Assembly (NCBI RefSeq): GCF_013184545.1 | Contig: NZ_JAAOJA010000002.1 | Location: 496,001 to 560,000 of the forward strand | Direction of reading: 5' to 3' | DNA from: Pseudomonas tumuqii | GTDB lineage: Bacteria; Pseudomonadota; Gammaproteobacteria; Pseudomonadales; Pseudomonadaceae | DNA length: 64,000 nucleotides | In this document: positions 37,807 to 47,914 of the stretch, piece by piece | Numbering within the stretch: position 1 is the stretch's first letter | Layout: every line of letters starts with the position of its first letter | Made by a program: the position numbers and the translations under genes | The notes under the pieces: model-generated | Told to the model about the DNA's origin: nothing | Seen by the model: the letters and a program-made list of their open reading frames with translations, nothing else | The model's database searches: none

Positions 37807-39474
37807 GTGGCCGATGCTATTCGTTTGCCCTTGCAGATGTTTTACCAGCGTGAAGCCCGACACCCGAACAAGCGTTATATGGTTCAGCCGTTGCCGGGTG
37901 GTCAGCTGCAGGAATTGAGCTGGGCCGATGTCGGCGAGCAGGCCCGTCGCAGCGCCAACTGGCTGCGCAGCCGGGAACTGCCGCAAGGCAGCCGTATCGC
38001 GATCATTTCCAAGAACTGCGCGCACTGGATCATCGCCGACCTGGCGATCTGGATGGCCGGGCATGTCTCGGTGCCGCTGTACCCGAACCTGACCGCCGAC
38101 TCGGTGCGCCAGGTTCTGCAGCATTCCGAGGCGGCGCTGGCGTTCATCGGCAAGCTGGACGACTGGCCGGGCATGGCGGCGGGGGTGCCTGCCGAGCTGC
38201 CGACCATCGGCTTGCCACTGCGCCCGCCGGGGCCGTTCAGCTACCTGTGGGACGAGCTGCAAGCCTGCGCGCCGATTCAGGACGACCCCACGCCGGCGGC
38301 CAATCAACTGGCCACCATCATTTATACCTCCGGCACCACCGGCATGCCGAAAGGGGTGATGCACAACTTCAGCAACCTGGGCTTTGCCGCCAGCCATGCC
38401 ACCGAGTTGTTCGGCGTCGGTGAAGACGATCGGGTCCTGTCCTACCTGCCGCTGTGTCATGTGGCCGAGCGCATGTTCGTCGAGTTGGCATCGATCTATT
38501 CGGGGCAGACGGTCTTCTTCGCCGAGAGCCTGGAGACCTTCCTCGACGATCTCAAGCGCGCCCGGCCAACGGTGATCTTCGGCGTGCCGCGGATCTGGAC
38601 CAAGTTCCAGATGGGGGTGTACAGCAAGATGTCGGCTGCCAGGCTCGACTTCCTGCTCAAGCTGCCGCTGATTGGGCGCCTGGTCGGCAACAGGGTGCTC
38701 GCCGGTCTTGGCCTGGACGCGGTGCGTTATGCCCTGTCTGGCGCCGCGCCCGTGCCTGAGACCTTGCTCAACTGGTACAAGCGCCTGGGGCTGGAAGTAC
38801 TCGAGGTCTATGGCATGACCGAGAACTGCGGCTATTCCCATGTCGGCCGGCCGGGCAAGTTCAAGCAGGGCTGGATCGGCCAGAACAGCCCCGGTGTCGA
38901 GGTGCGCATCGCCGAGGATGGCGAGGTGCAGGTGCGCAGTGGCGCGACCATGCAGGGTTATTACAAGGATCCACAGAAAACCGCGGAAACCATTACCGCC
39001 GACGGCTTCCTGCGCACCGGCGACAAGGGCGAACAGGATGCCGAAGGCAACCTGCGCCTGACCGGGCGGATCAAGGAAATCTTCAAGACCAGCAAGGGCA
39101 AATATGTCGCCCCGGCGCCGATCGAAAACCGCCTGGCCGTGCACGCACGCATCGAGCAGGTGTGCGTGGTCGGCGATGGCATGGCCCAGCCGATGGCGCT
39201 CTGCGTGCTCTCCGAAGCCGGCCGCCAGGAGATCGCCAATGGCAACCGTGACGACCTGGAAAACAGTCTCAAGAGCCTGCTCGAACAGGTCAATCTGGCG
39301 CTCGACAAGCACGAGCGCCTGCAGGGCCTGGTGCTGGTCAAGGACGTCTGGGCGGTGGACAACGGCTTCCTCACGCCGACCCTGAAGATCAAGCGCACGG
39401 TGGTCGAAGGCACTTACGGGCCGCACTTCGCCGACTGGGTCGAGCGCCGCGAAACGGTGCTGTGGCACGAGTGA
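37807..39474 (+). CDS. AMP-forming acyl-CoA synthetase
   Basis: ANL-superfamily adenylating enzyme of 555 residues, most like long-chain fatty acyl-CoA ligases. The P-loop is IIYTSGTTGMPKGVMHNF. Later motifs are VLEVYGMTENCGYSH, GFLRTGDKGEQD and TGRIKEIFKTSKGKYVAPAP, and the C-terminal catalytic lysine is in LTPTLKIKRTVV. The GTG at 37807 is chosen because AAAGGAGG is ideally spaced; starting further upstream would read through the sixA-proximal gap. A hotdog thioesterase follows after 65 bases, so the pair can make and hydrolyse the same thioesters. Chain length is not predictable from sequence. Confidence 0.87.
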   Translation: MADAIRLPLQMFYQREARHPNKRYMVQPLPGGQLQELSWADVGEQARRSANWLRSRELPQGSRIAIISKNCAHWIIADLAIWMAGHVSVPLYPNLTADSVRQVLQHSEAALAFIGKLDDWPGMAAGVPAELPTIGLPLRPPGPFSYLWDELQACAPIQDDPTPAANQLATIIYTSGTTGMPKGVMHNFSNLGFAASHATELFGVGEDDRVLSYLPLCHVAERMFVELASIYSGQTVFFAESLETFLDDLKRARPTVIFGVPRIWTKFQMGVYSKMSAARLDFLLKLPLIGRLVGNRVLAGLGLDAVRYALSGAAPVPETLLNWYKRLGLEVLEVYGMTENCGYSHVGRPGKFKQGWIGQNSPGVEVRIAEDGEVQVRSGATMQGYYKDPQKTAETITADGFLRTGDKGEQDAEGNLRLTGRIKEIFKTSKGKYVAPAPIENRLAVHARIEQVCVVGDGMAQPMALCVLSEAGRQEIANGNRDDLENSLKSLLEQVNLALDKHERLQGLVLVKDVWAVDNGFLTPTLKIKRTVVEGTYGPHFADWVERRETVLWHE

Positions 39475-39539
39475 CGGGTTCGGCCCGGGAAGCCCCCGGA
39501 CCGAAGCGCTTTGCATAAACCGCAAAAAAAGGATTTCCC

Positions 39540-39986
39540 ATGGGCCTGTGGCGGCAAACTCCGGATATCGAACAGCTCAACGCGACCTTGCACAACACCA
39601 TCGGCGAGCAGTTGGACATTCGCTTCGAATCCTTCGACGACGACTCCCTCAGTGCCAGCATGGTGGTCGATGCGCGAACCCATCAGCCCTACGGCCTGCT
39701 GCACGGCGGTGCCTCGGTGGTGCTGGCGGAAACCCTCGGTTCCATGGCGAGCCACCTGTGTCTCGACAGCAGCCGGTTCTACTGCGTCGGTCTGGAAGTC
39801 AATGCCAACCACCTGCGTGGCCTGCGCAGCGGGCGGGTCTGCGCGGTGGCGCGCGCCGTGCACCTGGGGCGCACCACCCATGTCTGGGACATTCGCCTGA
39901 GCGGCGAGGATGGCAAAATCAGCTGCATCTCGCGGCTGACCATGGCCATAGTGCCGTTGGGCGAGAACGGCCCGGCGCAGCGTTGA
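39540..39986 (+). CDS. MenI/PaaI-like hotdog thioesterase
   Basis: Hotdog-fold thioesterase of 148 residues. The active-site helix is YGLLHGGASVVLAETLGSMA, with the catalytic Glu in AETLG and HGG upstream, the YdiI/MenI arrangement. GLEVNANHLRGLRSGRVCAV is the following strand pair. AAAAGGA precedes the ATG. It follows the acyl-CoA synthetase gene on the same strand, suggesting a role in limiting or releasing its products. Members accept aromatic and aliphatic acyl-CoAs, so the physiological substrate is open. Confidence 0.85.
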   Translation: MGLWRQTPDIEQLNATLHNTIGEQLDIRFESFDDDSLSASMVVDARTHQPYGLLHGGASVVLAETLGSMASHLCLDSSRFYCVGLEVNANHLRGLRSGRVCAVARAVHLGRTTHVWDIRLSGEDGKISCISRLTMAIVPLGENGPAQR

Positions 39987-40133
39987 GTCCTCCGCCAGCA
40001 GGCCCGCGTGGGCATGCTGGCGTGCCTCCCCTTGGGTTTGGCCATAGTGCCGTCATTCATTGGCCGTTTCGTCATTGCCGTGTCGGCGTGGCTGCCGGAC
40101 AATCCCCGGACCATTTCGCCTAAGCCCGCCGCC

Positions 40134-40943
40134 ATGACTCAGCCCGTGTTCTTCGCCCATGCCAATGGGTTTCCCTCGGCCACCTACGGCAAGCTGTTCG
40201 CCGCCCTGGCCCCGGATTACCAGGTGCTGCATCTGCCGCAACACGGCCACGACCCGCGCTTTCCGGTGAATGACAACTGGAGCAACCTGGTCGACGAACT
40301 GCTGCACCATCTCGAGCAGCGCGGCGAGCCGGTATGGGGCGTCGGCCACTCGCTTGGCGGGGTGCTGCATTACCACGCGGCCTTGCTCAGGCCCGAGCTG
40401 TACCGTGGAGTGGTGATGCTCGATTCGCCGGTGCTGACCCTGGCCGACCGCATCGTCATCCGTGCGGCCAAGCGCTTCGGCTTTATCGACCGCATCACCC
40501 CGGCCGGGCGCACCCTGGGGCGGCGCGAAGAGTTCGCCGACCTGATCGAGGCGCGCAGCTACTTCGGCGCCAAGAGCCTGTTTCGCCGGTTCGATCCGGA
40601 ATGTCTGGATGCCTATCTGCAGCATGGCCTGCACGACAATGGACAGAACCTGCGTCTGCGTTTCGATCCGGCCACCGAGATCAGCATCTATCGCAGCGTG
40701 CCGCACACCACACCGGGTCGTCCGCAGCAGCTGCAAGTGCCGCTGGCCATGATTCGCGGGCGTCACAGCCGGGTGGTGCTGCCACATCACGCACGCTTGA
40801 TTCGACGGATGGCCAAGGGCGAATACCTGACCCTGCCGGGCGGCCACATGTTCCCCCTGGAGCGGCCGCAGGACACGGCCGAGCTGTTGCGCTCGCTGTT
40901 CAGACGCTGGTCTGGTCAAGCCCCTGCCGAGGTATCCGCATGA
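40134..40943 (+). CDS. Alpha/beta hydrolase
   Basis: Alpha/beta-hydrolase of 269 residues. The nucleophile elbow is WGVGHSLGGVLHYHAAL and the catalytic His is in LPGGHMFPLERPQD. The position where the family usually has its acid after strand 7 reads IRGRHSRVVLPHH, with Arg where Asp is expected, so the acid may come from elsewhere (a candidate is VVMLDSPVL after strand 5). The ATG at 40134 begins MTQPVFFAHANGFP, the oxyanion strand. Its stop overlaps the next hydrolase start (ATGA). Substrate unknown. Confidence 0.82.
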   Translation: MTQPVFFAHANGFPSATYGKLFAALAPDYQVLHLPQHGHDPRFPVNDNWSNLVDELLHHLEQRGEPVWGVGHSLGGVLHYHAALLRPELYRGVVMLDSPVLTLADRIVIRAAKRFGFIDRITPAGRTLGRREEFADLIEARSYFGAKSLFRRFDPECLDAYLQHGLHDNGQNLRLRFDPATEISIYRSVPHTTPGRPQQLQVPLAMIRGRHSRVVLPHHARLIRRMAKGEYLTLPGGHMFPLERPQDTAELLRSLFRRWSGQAPAEVSA

Positions 40944-41803
40944 ACCTGCCGTTCGAGGAAGTACGCCTGAGCCTGCCGCATATCGAGCTGGCGGCCCATC
41001 TGTATGGCCCGGCGGATGGCCAGCCGGTGATCGCCCTGCACGGTTGGCTGGACAATGCCGCGAGTTTCGCCCGGCTGGCGCCCAAGTTGCCGGGGCTGCG
41101 CATCGTCGCCCTGGATTTCGCCGGTCATGGCCATTCCGATCACCGTCCCCCGGGCGCCAGCTATGCGATCTGGGACTACGTGCACGATGTCCTGCAGGTG
41201 GCCGAACAGTTCGGCTGGCAGCGCTTCTCCCTGCTCGGTCATTCCATGGGCGCCATCGTCTCGGTGTTGCTGGCCGGTGCACTGCCCGAACGGGTCGAAC
41301 GCCTGGCACTGATCGACGGCTTGATTCCCTACACCGGCGAGGCCGACACGGCGCCGCAGAAGCTGGCCGAGGCACTCAAGGCGCAGATGGCCCTGGCCGG
41401 CAAGCGCAAGCCGGTATACGCCGAGTTCGAGCGTGCGGTCCAGGCGCGCATGCGCGGAACCGCCGCAGTCAGCCGCGACGCCGCCGAGTTGCTGGCCCAG
41501 CGCGGGCTGATGCCGGTACCGGGGGGGTACACCTGGCGCACCGACAGTCGCCTGACCCTGCCATCGCCGTTGCGCCTGACCCAGGCCCATGCCATGGCTT
41601 TCGTCCGGCGCCTGCAATGCCCGGTGAGCCTGCTGCTGGCCGAGCAAGGCATGCTCGTGGCGCAGCCGCATTTGGCCGAGCTGTTGAGCGGTTTGCCGAT
41701 CGACCTGACCCATCTGCCCGGCGGGCATCATCTGCATCTGGATGACGAGGCGGGCGCGCAACTGGTAGCAGACTGTTTCAATCCTTTCCTACGCTCGTCT
41801 TGA
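40940..41803 (+). CDS. Alpha/beta hydrolase (second of a tandem pair)
   Basis: Alpha/beta-hydrolase of 287 residues, a different subfamily from its neighbour. The oxyanion strand is [19 protein letters not shown]. The nucleophile is in [19 protein letters not shown], the acid probably in [10 protein letters not shown] and the His in [14 protein letters not shown]. The [10 protein letters not shown] motif is typical of the MEST-like and serine-hydrolase-like group. The ATG at 40940 overlaps the previous stop by four bases, indicating coupled translation. A GST gene follows after 50 bases. The substrate is unknown. Confidence 0.83.
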   Translation: MNLPFEEVRLSLPHIELAAHLYGPADGQPVIALHGWLDNAASFARLAPKLPGLRIVALDFAGHGHSDHRPPGASYAIWDYVHDVLQVAEQFGWQRFSLLGHSMGAIVSVLLAGALPERVERLALIDGLIPYTGEADTAPQKLAEALKAQMALAGKRKPVYAEFERAVQARMRGTAAVSRDAAELLAQRGLMPVPGGYTWRTDSRLTLPSPLRLTQAHAMAFVRRLQCPVSLLLAEQGMLVAQPHLAELLSGLPIDLTHLPGGHHLHLDDEAGAQLVADCFNPFLRSS

Positions 41804-41853
41804 CTTGCCCAAGGCAACTGGGGAAGGTGTGGCCGATTGCAATGGAGAATCGC

Positions 41854-42516
41854 ATGATCGACCTGTATACCGCGGCGACCCCCAATGGCCACAAGGTGTC
41901 CATCGCGCTCGAGGAGTTGCAGTTGCCCTACAGTCTGCATGCGCTGAGTTTCGAGCGCAAAGAGCAGAAGACCCCTGAATTTCTCAAGATCAACCCCAAT
42001 GGCCGGATTCCGGCCATTGTCGACCGTGATAACGGCGACTTCGCCGTGTTCGAGTCCGGCGCCATTCTGATCTACCTCGCCGAGTTGACCGGGCAACTGC
42101 TGCCGCAGGACCTCAAGGGCCGTTCGTTGGTGTTGCAGTGGCTGATGTTCCAAATGGGCGGTATCGGTCCGATGCAGGGCCAGGCCAATGTGTTCTTCCG
42201 TTATTTTCCGGAGAAGCTGCAAGGCCCGATCGACCGTTACCAGCACGAAACCCGGCGCCTCTACGAGGTACTGGACCGACGCCTGGGCGAAGCCGAATAC
42301 CTGGGCGGCGCCTACAGCATCGCCGATATCGCCACCTACCCCTGGGTGCGCATTCATGACTGGTCGGGCGTCTCGATCGAAGGCCTGGAGCACTTGCAAC
42401 GTTGGATCGAGGCACTCGAGAGCCGCCCGGCGGTGCAGCGCGGCATCGTCTTGCCGCGCCGCGAAGTGCTTGACGACACGGCGGTTAAAACCGCCCAGTC
42501 GATGCTGATCCAATGA
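41854..42516 (+). CDS. Glutathione S-transferase (Nu-class-like)
   Basis: Protein of 220 residues with an N-terminal thioredoxin-like domain and an all-helical C-terminal domain. The N-terminus [20 protein letters not shown] and [15 protein letters not shown] match the Nu-class (YfcG/YghU) group, which acts as disulfide reductase using two glutathiones. [15 protein letters not shown] is the glutathione-binding end. The ATG at 41854 follows ATGGAGAATCGC. It is downstream of the tandem hydrolases and four bases before the alternative start of a DUF4892 gene. The substrate is unknown. Confidence 0.88.
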   Translation: MIDLYTAATPNGHKVSIALEELQLPYSLHALSFERKEQKTPEFLKINPNGRIPAIVDRDNGDFAVFESGAILIYLAELTGQLLPQDLKGRSLVLQWLMFQMGGIGPMQGQANVFFRYFPEKLQGPIDRYQHETRRLYEVLDRRLGEAEYLGGAYSIADIATYPWVRIHDWSGVSIEGLEHLQRWIEALESRPAVQRGIVLPRREVLDDTAVKTAQSMLIQ

Positions 42517-42524
42517 GGGCTCAC

Positions 42525-43328
42525 ATGCGTTGGTTCAGTCTGTTGGCAGGGGTAGTGGCAAGCGCTGCGGTGTCGGCCGCGGATGTCGCCGGCAGTCGCG
42601 ATCTCGAGGTGCTGCCGCGTTTTCCCGGTAGCCAGATCGTCAGTTTCAGCGAAGCCGCCGAGCGGGAGCGGATCTACCCGCAAGGGGCGATTCGGCGTAT
42701 CAGTGGCCGTCTGCGCTACGAGCGCGAAGTGGCGGTGCAGGGGCAGCTGACCTCGCTGACGTACGAGTTGCCGCGCACCCATGCCGCCGATGACGTATTC
42801 ACCGCGGCCCGCGAAGCGCTGCAGGCGCAGGACGCCGAGCTGCTCTACTGGTGTCAGGGTCGAGAGTGCGGTTCGAGCAGCCTGTGGGCCAATGCGGTAT
42901 TCGACAATCGCATTCTGTATGGCTCCGATGACCAGCAGGCCTATGTGCTGATGCGCTTGGCCGCGCCGCGCCAGGACAGTTTGCTGGCGCTCTACAGCAT
43001 CACCCGGGGTAATAAGCGTGCCTATCTGCATGTCGAGCTGCTGGCCGCCAATGCGCCACTGGCCGAGGTGCTGCCAACGCCTGCCACCTTGTTGCGCCAG
43101 TTGCGGGACGGCGGCGAGCTGCGTCTGCCGAAGCAGACCGAGCCCAGCGAAGCCTGGGTGACAGTGCTGGCGCGCAGCCTCAACCTCGACAGCACCTTGC
43201 GTGTCAGCCTGTCCGGCACCCAGGCCGAAGCCTGGCGCCAGGCGCTGGTCGAGCAGCGGGTCAGGGCCGCGCGGCTGGAGTTGGGCGATGCCGCCGTTGA
43301 AGGTCTGCGCATCAACGTGCTGCGCTGA
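42525..43328 (+). CDS. Secreted DUF4892 protein
   Basis: Predicted exported protein of 267 residues with signal peptide MRWFSLLAGVVASAAVSAAD. The mature part matches the DUF4892 pattern: SRDLEVLPRFPGSQIVSFSE near the N-terminus, then ELLYWCQGRECGSSSLWANA with a Cys pair, and a C-terminal region where the family is reminiscent of OmpA-like domains. The ATG at 42525 has GAGGG about six bases upstream; an ATG at 42513 overlaps the GST stop and would add four residues. There is no established function. Confidence 0.75.
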   Translation: MRWFSLLAGVVASAAVSAADVAGSRDLEVLPRFPGSQIVSFSEAAERERIYPQGAIRRISGRLRYEREVAVQGQLTSLTYELPRTHAADDVFTAAREALQAQDAELLYWCQGRECGSSSLWANAVFDNRILYGSDDQQAYVLMRLAAPRQDSLLALYSITRGNKRAYLHVELLAANAPLAEVLPTPATLLRQLRDGGELRLPKQTEPSEAWVTVLARSLNLDSTLRVSLSGTQAEAWRQALVEQRVRAARLELGDAAVEGLRINVLR

Positions 43329-43484
43329 GCGCCTGCCAAGCCCGCCAAGCCCGCCGCGAAGGCGCGCGTTTCCCGTGCCGCGGCCATCCTGTAATGGCCT
43401 GCTGAATGGGCTCTGCACCTGAGGTGCCGGGCCCAGCGTCGTTTCTTACTATTGCGGAGTTGCCACTGATGCGGAGTTGCAAGA

Positions 43485-44558
43485 ATGCTCAATAACGACC
43501 GCTTGCTGGTGCAGATTTTGCTCCTCGGGCTACTCGGCGCGAGCCTATGGGTGCTCGCGCCATTCGGTTCGGCGCTGTTCTGGGCGGCAGTGCTGTCCTT
43601 TGCCAGCTGGCCGCTGATGCGCGGGCTGACCCGTTTGCTCAATGGCCGGCAAACCGCTGCGGCCGGGCTGCTGACCCTGGGCTGGATTGGCCTGGTGGCG
43701 GTGCCCCTGGTGATGCTGGGGTTCAACCTGGCCGAACACATCGGCGATGCCACGGCGCTATTCAAGGGTTACCGGGTCACCGGCCTGCCGCCAGCGCCGG
43801 ACTGGCTGGGTGATATTCCGCTGGTGGGCGAGAGCCTGCTGGGGTTCTGGCAGACCATTGACCAACAGGGCGCGGCGTTCTTCGCCAGCCTCAAGCCCTA
43901 TCTCGGTCAGGTCGGCAATTGGTTGCTGGCGCGTAGTGCGCAAATTGGCGGCGGCGTACTGGAGTTGGCCCTGAGCCTGGTGCTGGTGTTCTTTTTCTAC
44001 CGTGATGGGCCGCGTCTGGCCGAGTTCGCCCACAGCCTGCTCGAACGCCTGATCGGCGAGCGCGCCGAGCACTACCTGGAACTGGTTGCCGGCACCGTGC
44101 AGCGGGTGGTCAACGGCGTCATCGGTACGGCGGCGGCGCAGGCGCTGTTGGCGCTGATCGGCTTCTATATCGCTGGCGTACCGGGTGCGCTGATCCTCGG
44201 CATCCTCACCTTCGTACTCAGCCTGATCCCCATGGGACCGCCTCTGGTCTGGATTCCCGCGACTCTCTGGCTGTTCACCCAAGGCGACTATGGTTTTGCC
44301 ATTTTCCTCGGGATCTGGGGCATGTTCGTCATCAGCGGCGTAGACAACATCCTCAAGCCCTACCTGATCAGCCGCGGCGGCAACCTGCCGCTGGTGGTGG
44401 TGCTGCTCGGCGTGTTCGGCGGCATCCTGGCCTTCGGCTTCATGGGCCTGTTCCTCGGTCCGACCCTGCTCGCCCTGGCCTACAGCCTGCTCAGCGACTG
44501 GGTGGCGGACAAGGCGCCGGCAACCGAGGAACCATCGGCTAAGTCGCCACCGGACTAA
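43485..44558 (+). CDS. AI-2E/PerM family permease
   Basis: Inner-membrane protein of 357 residues with about seven to eight hydrophobic segments, matching the AI-2E transporter (PerM) family. The C-terminal signature region is FVLSLIPMGPPLVWIPATLW, followed by GVDNILKPYLISRGGNLPLV and VFGGILAFGFMGLFLGPTLL. Members include AI-2 exporters and Na+/H+ antiporters, so the cargo cannot be assumed. The ATG at 43485 begins MLNNDRLLVQILLLGLLGAS. Its stop overlaps the end of the convergent patatin gene by four bases. Confidence 0.85.
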   Translation: MLNNDRLLVQILLLGLLGASLWVLAPFGSALFWAAVLSFASWPLMRGLTRLLNGRQTAAAGLLTLGWIGLVAVPLVMLGFNLAEHIGDATALFKGYRVTGLPPAPDWLGDIPLVGESLLGFWQTIDQQGAAFFASLKPYLGQVGNWLLARSAQIGGGVLELALSLVLVFFFYRDGPRLAEFAHSLLERLIGERAEHYLELVAGTVQRVVNGVIGTAAAQALLALIGFYIAGVPGALILGILTFVLSLIPMGPPLVWIPATLWLFTQGDYGFAIFLGIWGMFVISGVDNILKPYLISRGGNLPLVVVLLGVFGGILAFGFMGLFLGPTLLALAYSLLSDWVADKAPATEEPSAKSPPD

Positions 44559-45592
44559 TTCTCCTTTTCGTATCTGTCCAGGGTGTCGCGGGCGATCTGC
44601 CGGCCGAGCATGATCAGTTCCGGGGCCTTGTAGAACTCGAAGAAGCGACAGGCACGCCTGGGTACGTTGATCAGGATGTCCGGCGGGTAGCCGGCGATCT
44701 TGTACTGCGCCAGTGAAGTCTGCATGACCTCGAAGCTCTGGTTGATCAACTCCAGCAGGGAGGCCGGCCCGCTCAGGTCGGCGACCCGCGAACCACTGGC
44801 GGACTTGGTGGCGCCTGCGCTGTGTCCATCGGTGCTCTCGGATTTGGGCGGGGCAGCTTGTTGCAGCCAGGGGTTCAGCGGCGCCTGCGCAGGTTCCACC
44901 TCCTGCAGCAACAGCTCGTCGTCCTCGCCCTGTTTGCGGCGGAACGAGGGCAGCCGCGAGCCGAGCGAGTTCATCAGCAGGTCGAAACGGCTTTTCAGTG
45001 CCGGCGGCCGGTCGATCACTGGTAACTGGTAATGCTGCTGATTGGTCGAGTTGAGGTTGACCGCGATGATCAGGTCGCAGTGGCTGGACACCACCGGCAC
45101 TATCGGTAGCGGATTGATCAGGCCGCCGTCGACCAGCATGCGCTTGCCCTGGATCACCGGGGTGAACAGGCTGGGAATCGCCGCCGAGGCGCGCATGGCC
45201 TGGTGCAGGCAGCCTTCCTGGAACCAGATTTCCTGCTGGTTGGTCAGGTCGGTGGCGACCGCGGTGAAGGGAATCGACAGATCCTCGATATTGATCTCAC
45301 CGACGATCTCGCGGATCTTGCCGAACACCTTCTCGCCGCGAATGGCGCCCAGGCGGAAGCTCACATCGAGCAGGCGCAGCACGTCCAGGTAATCCAGACT
45401 CTGGGTCCAGTCGCGGTATTCCTTGAGCTTGCCGGCGGCGTAGATGCCGCCGACCACCGCGCCCATGGAGCAACCGGCGATGCAGGCAATGTCATAGCCG
45501 CGCGCTTCCAGTTCTTCGATCACGCCGATATGCGCATAGCCCCGTGCACCGCCGGAGCCCAGGACCAAGGCTACTCGCTGAGTCATCTTCAA
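44555..45592 (-). CDS. Patatin-like phospholipase
   Basis: Patatin-family hydrolase of 345 residues with no signal peptide or barrel domain, so probably cytoplasmic. The oxyanion loop is VLGSGGARGYAHIGVIEELE. The catalytic serine is Ser42 in AGCSMGAVVGGIY, and the partner Asp is in MLVDGGLINPLPIV, completing the dyad. A long low-complexity linker between about 200 and 275 is rich in Glu, Gln, Pro and Ser. The C-terminal part is helical with LINQSFEVMQTSLAQ. In P. aeruginosa the equivalent lies near selD. The substrate is presumably phospholipid or lysolipid; this is inferred from the family. Confidence 0.87.
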   Translation of the reverse strand: MKMTQRVALVLGSGGARGYAHIGVIEELEARGYDIACIAGCSMGAVVGGIYAAGKLKEYRDWTQSLDYLDVLRLLDVSFRLGAIRGEKVFGKIREIVGEINIEDLSIPFTAVATDLTNQQEIWFQEGCLHQAMRASAAIPSLFTPVIQGKRMLVDGGLINPLPIVPVVSSHCDLIIAVNLNSTNQQHYQLPVIDRPPALKSRFDLLMNSLGSRLPSFRRKQGEDDELLLQEVEPAQAPLNPWLQQAAPPKSESTDGHSAGATKSASGSRVADLSGPASLLELINQSFEVMQTSLAQYKIAGYPPDILINVPRRACRFFEFYKAPELIMLGRQIARDTLDRYEKEN

Positions 45593-45656
45593 CCTCCGTA
45601 AGGCATTGTTTTATCAACATACGCGCGCCGATCACTGGCGCCAAGGCGACATTTGC

Positions 45657-45662
45657 TAGAAT
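45657..45662 (+). promoter_or_regulatory. Candidate -10 box of selD
   Basis: TAGAAT lies 33 bases before the selD ATG in the 103-base divergent gap to the patatin gene. No good -35 was found 16-18 bases upstream (ACTGGC at 45634-45639), so support is modest. Confidence 0.35.
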
Positions 45663-45695
45663 GCCGCCGCCTGTCGACGATATGAGTGAGATTTC

Positions 45696-46730
45696 ATGAG
45701 CGAGCCGATCCGTTTGACCCAGTACAGCCACGGCGCTGGCTGCGGCTGCAAGATTTCCCCCAAGGTGCTGGAAGTGATCCTGGCCGGCAGTGGCGCGCAG
45801 AATCTCGACCCGAATCTGTGGGTCGGCAATGCCTCGCGTGACGATGCGGCGGTCTACGCCATCGACGAAGAACGCGGGGTGGTGTCGACCACCGACTTCT
45901 TCATGCCGATCGTCGATGATCCCTTCGATTTCGGCCGGATCGCCGCGACCAATGCGATCAGCGACATCTACGCCATGGGTGCCGACCCGCTGATGGCCAT
46001 CGCCATTCTCGGCTGGCCGGTCAATCTGCTGGCCCCTGAAGTGGCCCGTGAGGTGATTCGCGGTGCCCGCTCGGTGTGTGACCAGGCGGGTATTCCGCTG
46101 GCCGGCGGGCACTCTATCGATGCGCCCGAGCCGATCTTCGGCCTGGCCGTTACCGGCCTGGTGGAAAAACGCCACATGAAGCGCAACGACACTGCCACGG
46201 CGGGCTGCCAGCTGTACCTGAGCAAGCCCCTGGGCATCGGCATCCTCACCACCGCGGAGAAGCAGGCCAAGCTGCGCGCCGAGGACATCGGCCTGGCGCG
46301 CGACTGGATGTGCACCCTGAACAAGCCGGGCAGCCGCTTCGGCAAGCTCGCCGGGGTGACCGCGATGACCGACGTCACCGGCTTCGGCCTGCTTGGCCAC
46401 CTGGTCGAGATGGCCGACGGCAGCGGCTTGACCGCGCGCATCGAGTTCGCCAAGGTGCCGCGCCTGGCCAGTGCCGAGTATTACCTGGAGCAGGGCTGTG
46501 TGCCTGGCGGCACCCAGCGCAACTTCGACAGTTACGGCGAGAAGATCGCGCCGCTGGCCGAGCTGCACAGACTCCTGCTGTGCGACCCGCAGACCAGCGG
46601 CGGTCTGCTGATCGCGGTGACCACCGAGGGCGAAGCGGAGTTTCTCGCGGTCGCCGCCGAACTGGGCCTGGCATTGCAACCGATCGGCCAGTTGCTCGAG
46701 CGACAGACTTACGCGGTCGAGGTGCTGTGA
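45696..46730 (+). CDS. selD: Selenide, water dikinase (selenophosphate synthetase)
   Basis: ATP-dependent enzyme that makes selenophosphate, the selenium donor for selenocysteine and for 2-selenouridine. The N-terminal active-site segment is [18 protein letters not shown], with Cys and Lys at the catalytic positions. The Cys codon is TGC, so this version is not a selenoprotein. PurM-like motifs [20 protein letters not shown] and [20 protein letters not shown] follow. The length of 344 residues is normal. Its TGA stop shares the base A with the selU ATG (TGATG), so the pair is coupled. Confidence 0.96.
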   Translation: MSEPIRLTQYSHGAGCGCKISPKVLEVILAGSGAQNLDPNLWVGNASRDDAAVYAIDEERGVVSTTDFFMPIVDDPFDFGRIAATNAISDIYAMGADPLMAIAILGWPVNLLAPEVAREVIRGARSVCDQAGIPLAGGHSIDAPEPIFGLAVTGLVEKRHMKRNDTATAGCQLYLSKPLGIGILTTAEKQAKLRAEDIGLARDWMCTLNKPGSRFGKLAGVTAMTDVTGFGLLGHLVEMADGSGLTARIEFAKVPRLASAEYYLEQGCVPGGTQRNFDSYGEKIAPLAELHRLLLCDPQTSGGLLIAVTTEGEAEFLAVAAELGLALQPIGQLLERQTYAVEVL

Positions 46731-47830
46731 TGCGTGACGACACCCAGGACTACCGCCAGCTGTTTCTCGACGACGTGCCGATGATGGATGCCCGCGCTCC
46801 GGTGGAGTTCGCCAAGGGCGCCTTCCCCGGGGTGATCAACCTGCCGCTGATGGACGACAGCGAGCGGCAGAGGGTGGGCACCTGCTACAAGCAGCGCGGC
46901 CAGCAGGCGGCCATCGAACTGGGTCAGCAGCTGGTCAGCGGTGCGCTCAAGGCCGAGCGCATCGAGGCCTGGGCGGCCTTCGCCAGAGCCAATCCGCAGG
47001 GCTACCTGTATTGCTTTCGCGGCGGCCTGCGCTCGCAAATCGTCCAGCAGTGGCTGAAAAGCGAGGCGGGCATCGACTACCCGCGGGTGATCGGCGGCTA
47101 CAAGGCGATGCGCAGCTTCCTCCTGGAAACCACCCAGCAGGCGACGGCGCAGTGCGACTTCATCCTGGTCGGCGGCATGACCGGCACCGGCAAGACCGAG
47201 GTCATCGCGCAACTCGACAACAGCCTGGATCTGGAAGGGCATGCCAATCACCGCGGCTCCAGCTTCGGCAAGCGCGCCACGATCCAGCCGGCGCAGATCG
47301 ATTTCGAGAACGCCCTGGCCATCGACATCCTGAAAAAACGTGCGGCGGGCATCCAGCAGTTCGTGCTCGAGGATGAGGGCCGCATCATCGGCAAGAGTGC
47401 CTTGCCGCTGGAGCTCTACCAGGGCATGCAGGAGTTCCCCCTGGTCTGGCTGGAAGACAGCCTGGCGGGCCGGGTCGAGCGCATTCTCAAGGATTACGTG
47501 ATCGACCTGTGTGACGAATTCGTTGCCCTGTACGGTGCGCAGGAGGGCTTCAAGGCCTTCGCCGAGCGCCTGCAGCAGAGCCTGGCGAACATCCTCAAGC
47601 GTCTGGGCGGGGAACGTTACCAACGTCTGGCAGCGATCATGGATCAAGCCCTGCTCGAGCAGCAGCGCCAGGGCGGGGTGGATCTGCACCGTGGTTGGAT
47701 CGAGGCGCTGCTGGTGGAGTATTACGACCCCATGTATGCCTTCCAGCGCGAGAACAAGGCCGGCCGGATCGAGTTCGTAGGCGAGCAGGCGGACGTAGTG
47801 GCGTTTCTCCGCCAGCGTGCCCATTCTTGA
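46730..47830 (+). CDS. selU: tRNA 2-selenouridine synthase
   Basis: Enzyme (also MnmH/YbbB) that replaces sulfur with selenium, and can geranylate, at position 34 of tRNAs for Lys, Glu and Gln. The N-terminal rhodanese domain has the active Cys in [14 protein letters not shown]. The C-terminal P-loop domain has [20 protein letters not shown]. The length of 366 residues is standard. The ATG overlaps the selD stop by one base, which places selenophosphate supply and use in one operon. No selA, selB or formate dehydrogenase gene is in the window. Confidence 0.95.
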   Translation: MRDDTQDYRQLFLDDVPMMDARAPVEFAKGAFPGVINLPLMDDSERQRVGTCYKQRGQQAAIELGQQLVSGALKAERIEAWAAFARANPQGYLYCFRGGLRSQIVQQWLKSEAGIDYPRVIGGYKAMRSFLLETTQQATAQCDFILVGGMTGTGKTEVIAQLDNSLDLEGHANHRGSSFGKRATIQPAQIDFENALAIDILKKRAAGIQQFVLEDEGRIIGKSALPLELYQGMQEFPLVWLEDSLAGRVERILKDYVIDLCDEFVALYGAQEGFKAFAERLQQSLANILKRLGGERYQRLAAIMDQALLEQQRQGGVDLHRGWIEALLVEYYDPMYAFQRENKAGRIEFVGEQADVVAFLRQRAHS

Positions 47831-47914
47831 GGAGTGCGGGCACTTTTTCGTCCTGCGGCCGTCATATCGCATCATTACTGTCTGGTTATTTCCCTGTATC
47901 AAGGAGTGCACAAC

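Noticed and set aside
37699..39525. A 608-residue minus-strand frame opposite the acyl-CoA synthetase
   Set aside because: Antisense shadow; the plus-strand protein has all ANL motifs.
43334..43352. Short tandem GCCAAGCCC repeat after the DUF4892 gene
   Set aside because: Only two units of nine bases; no CRISPR or regulatory features.
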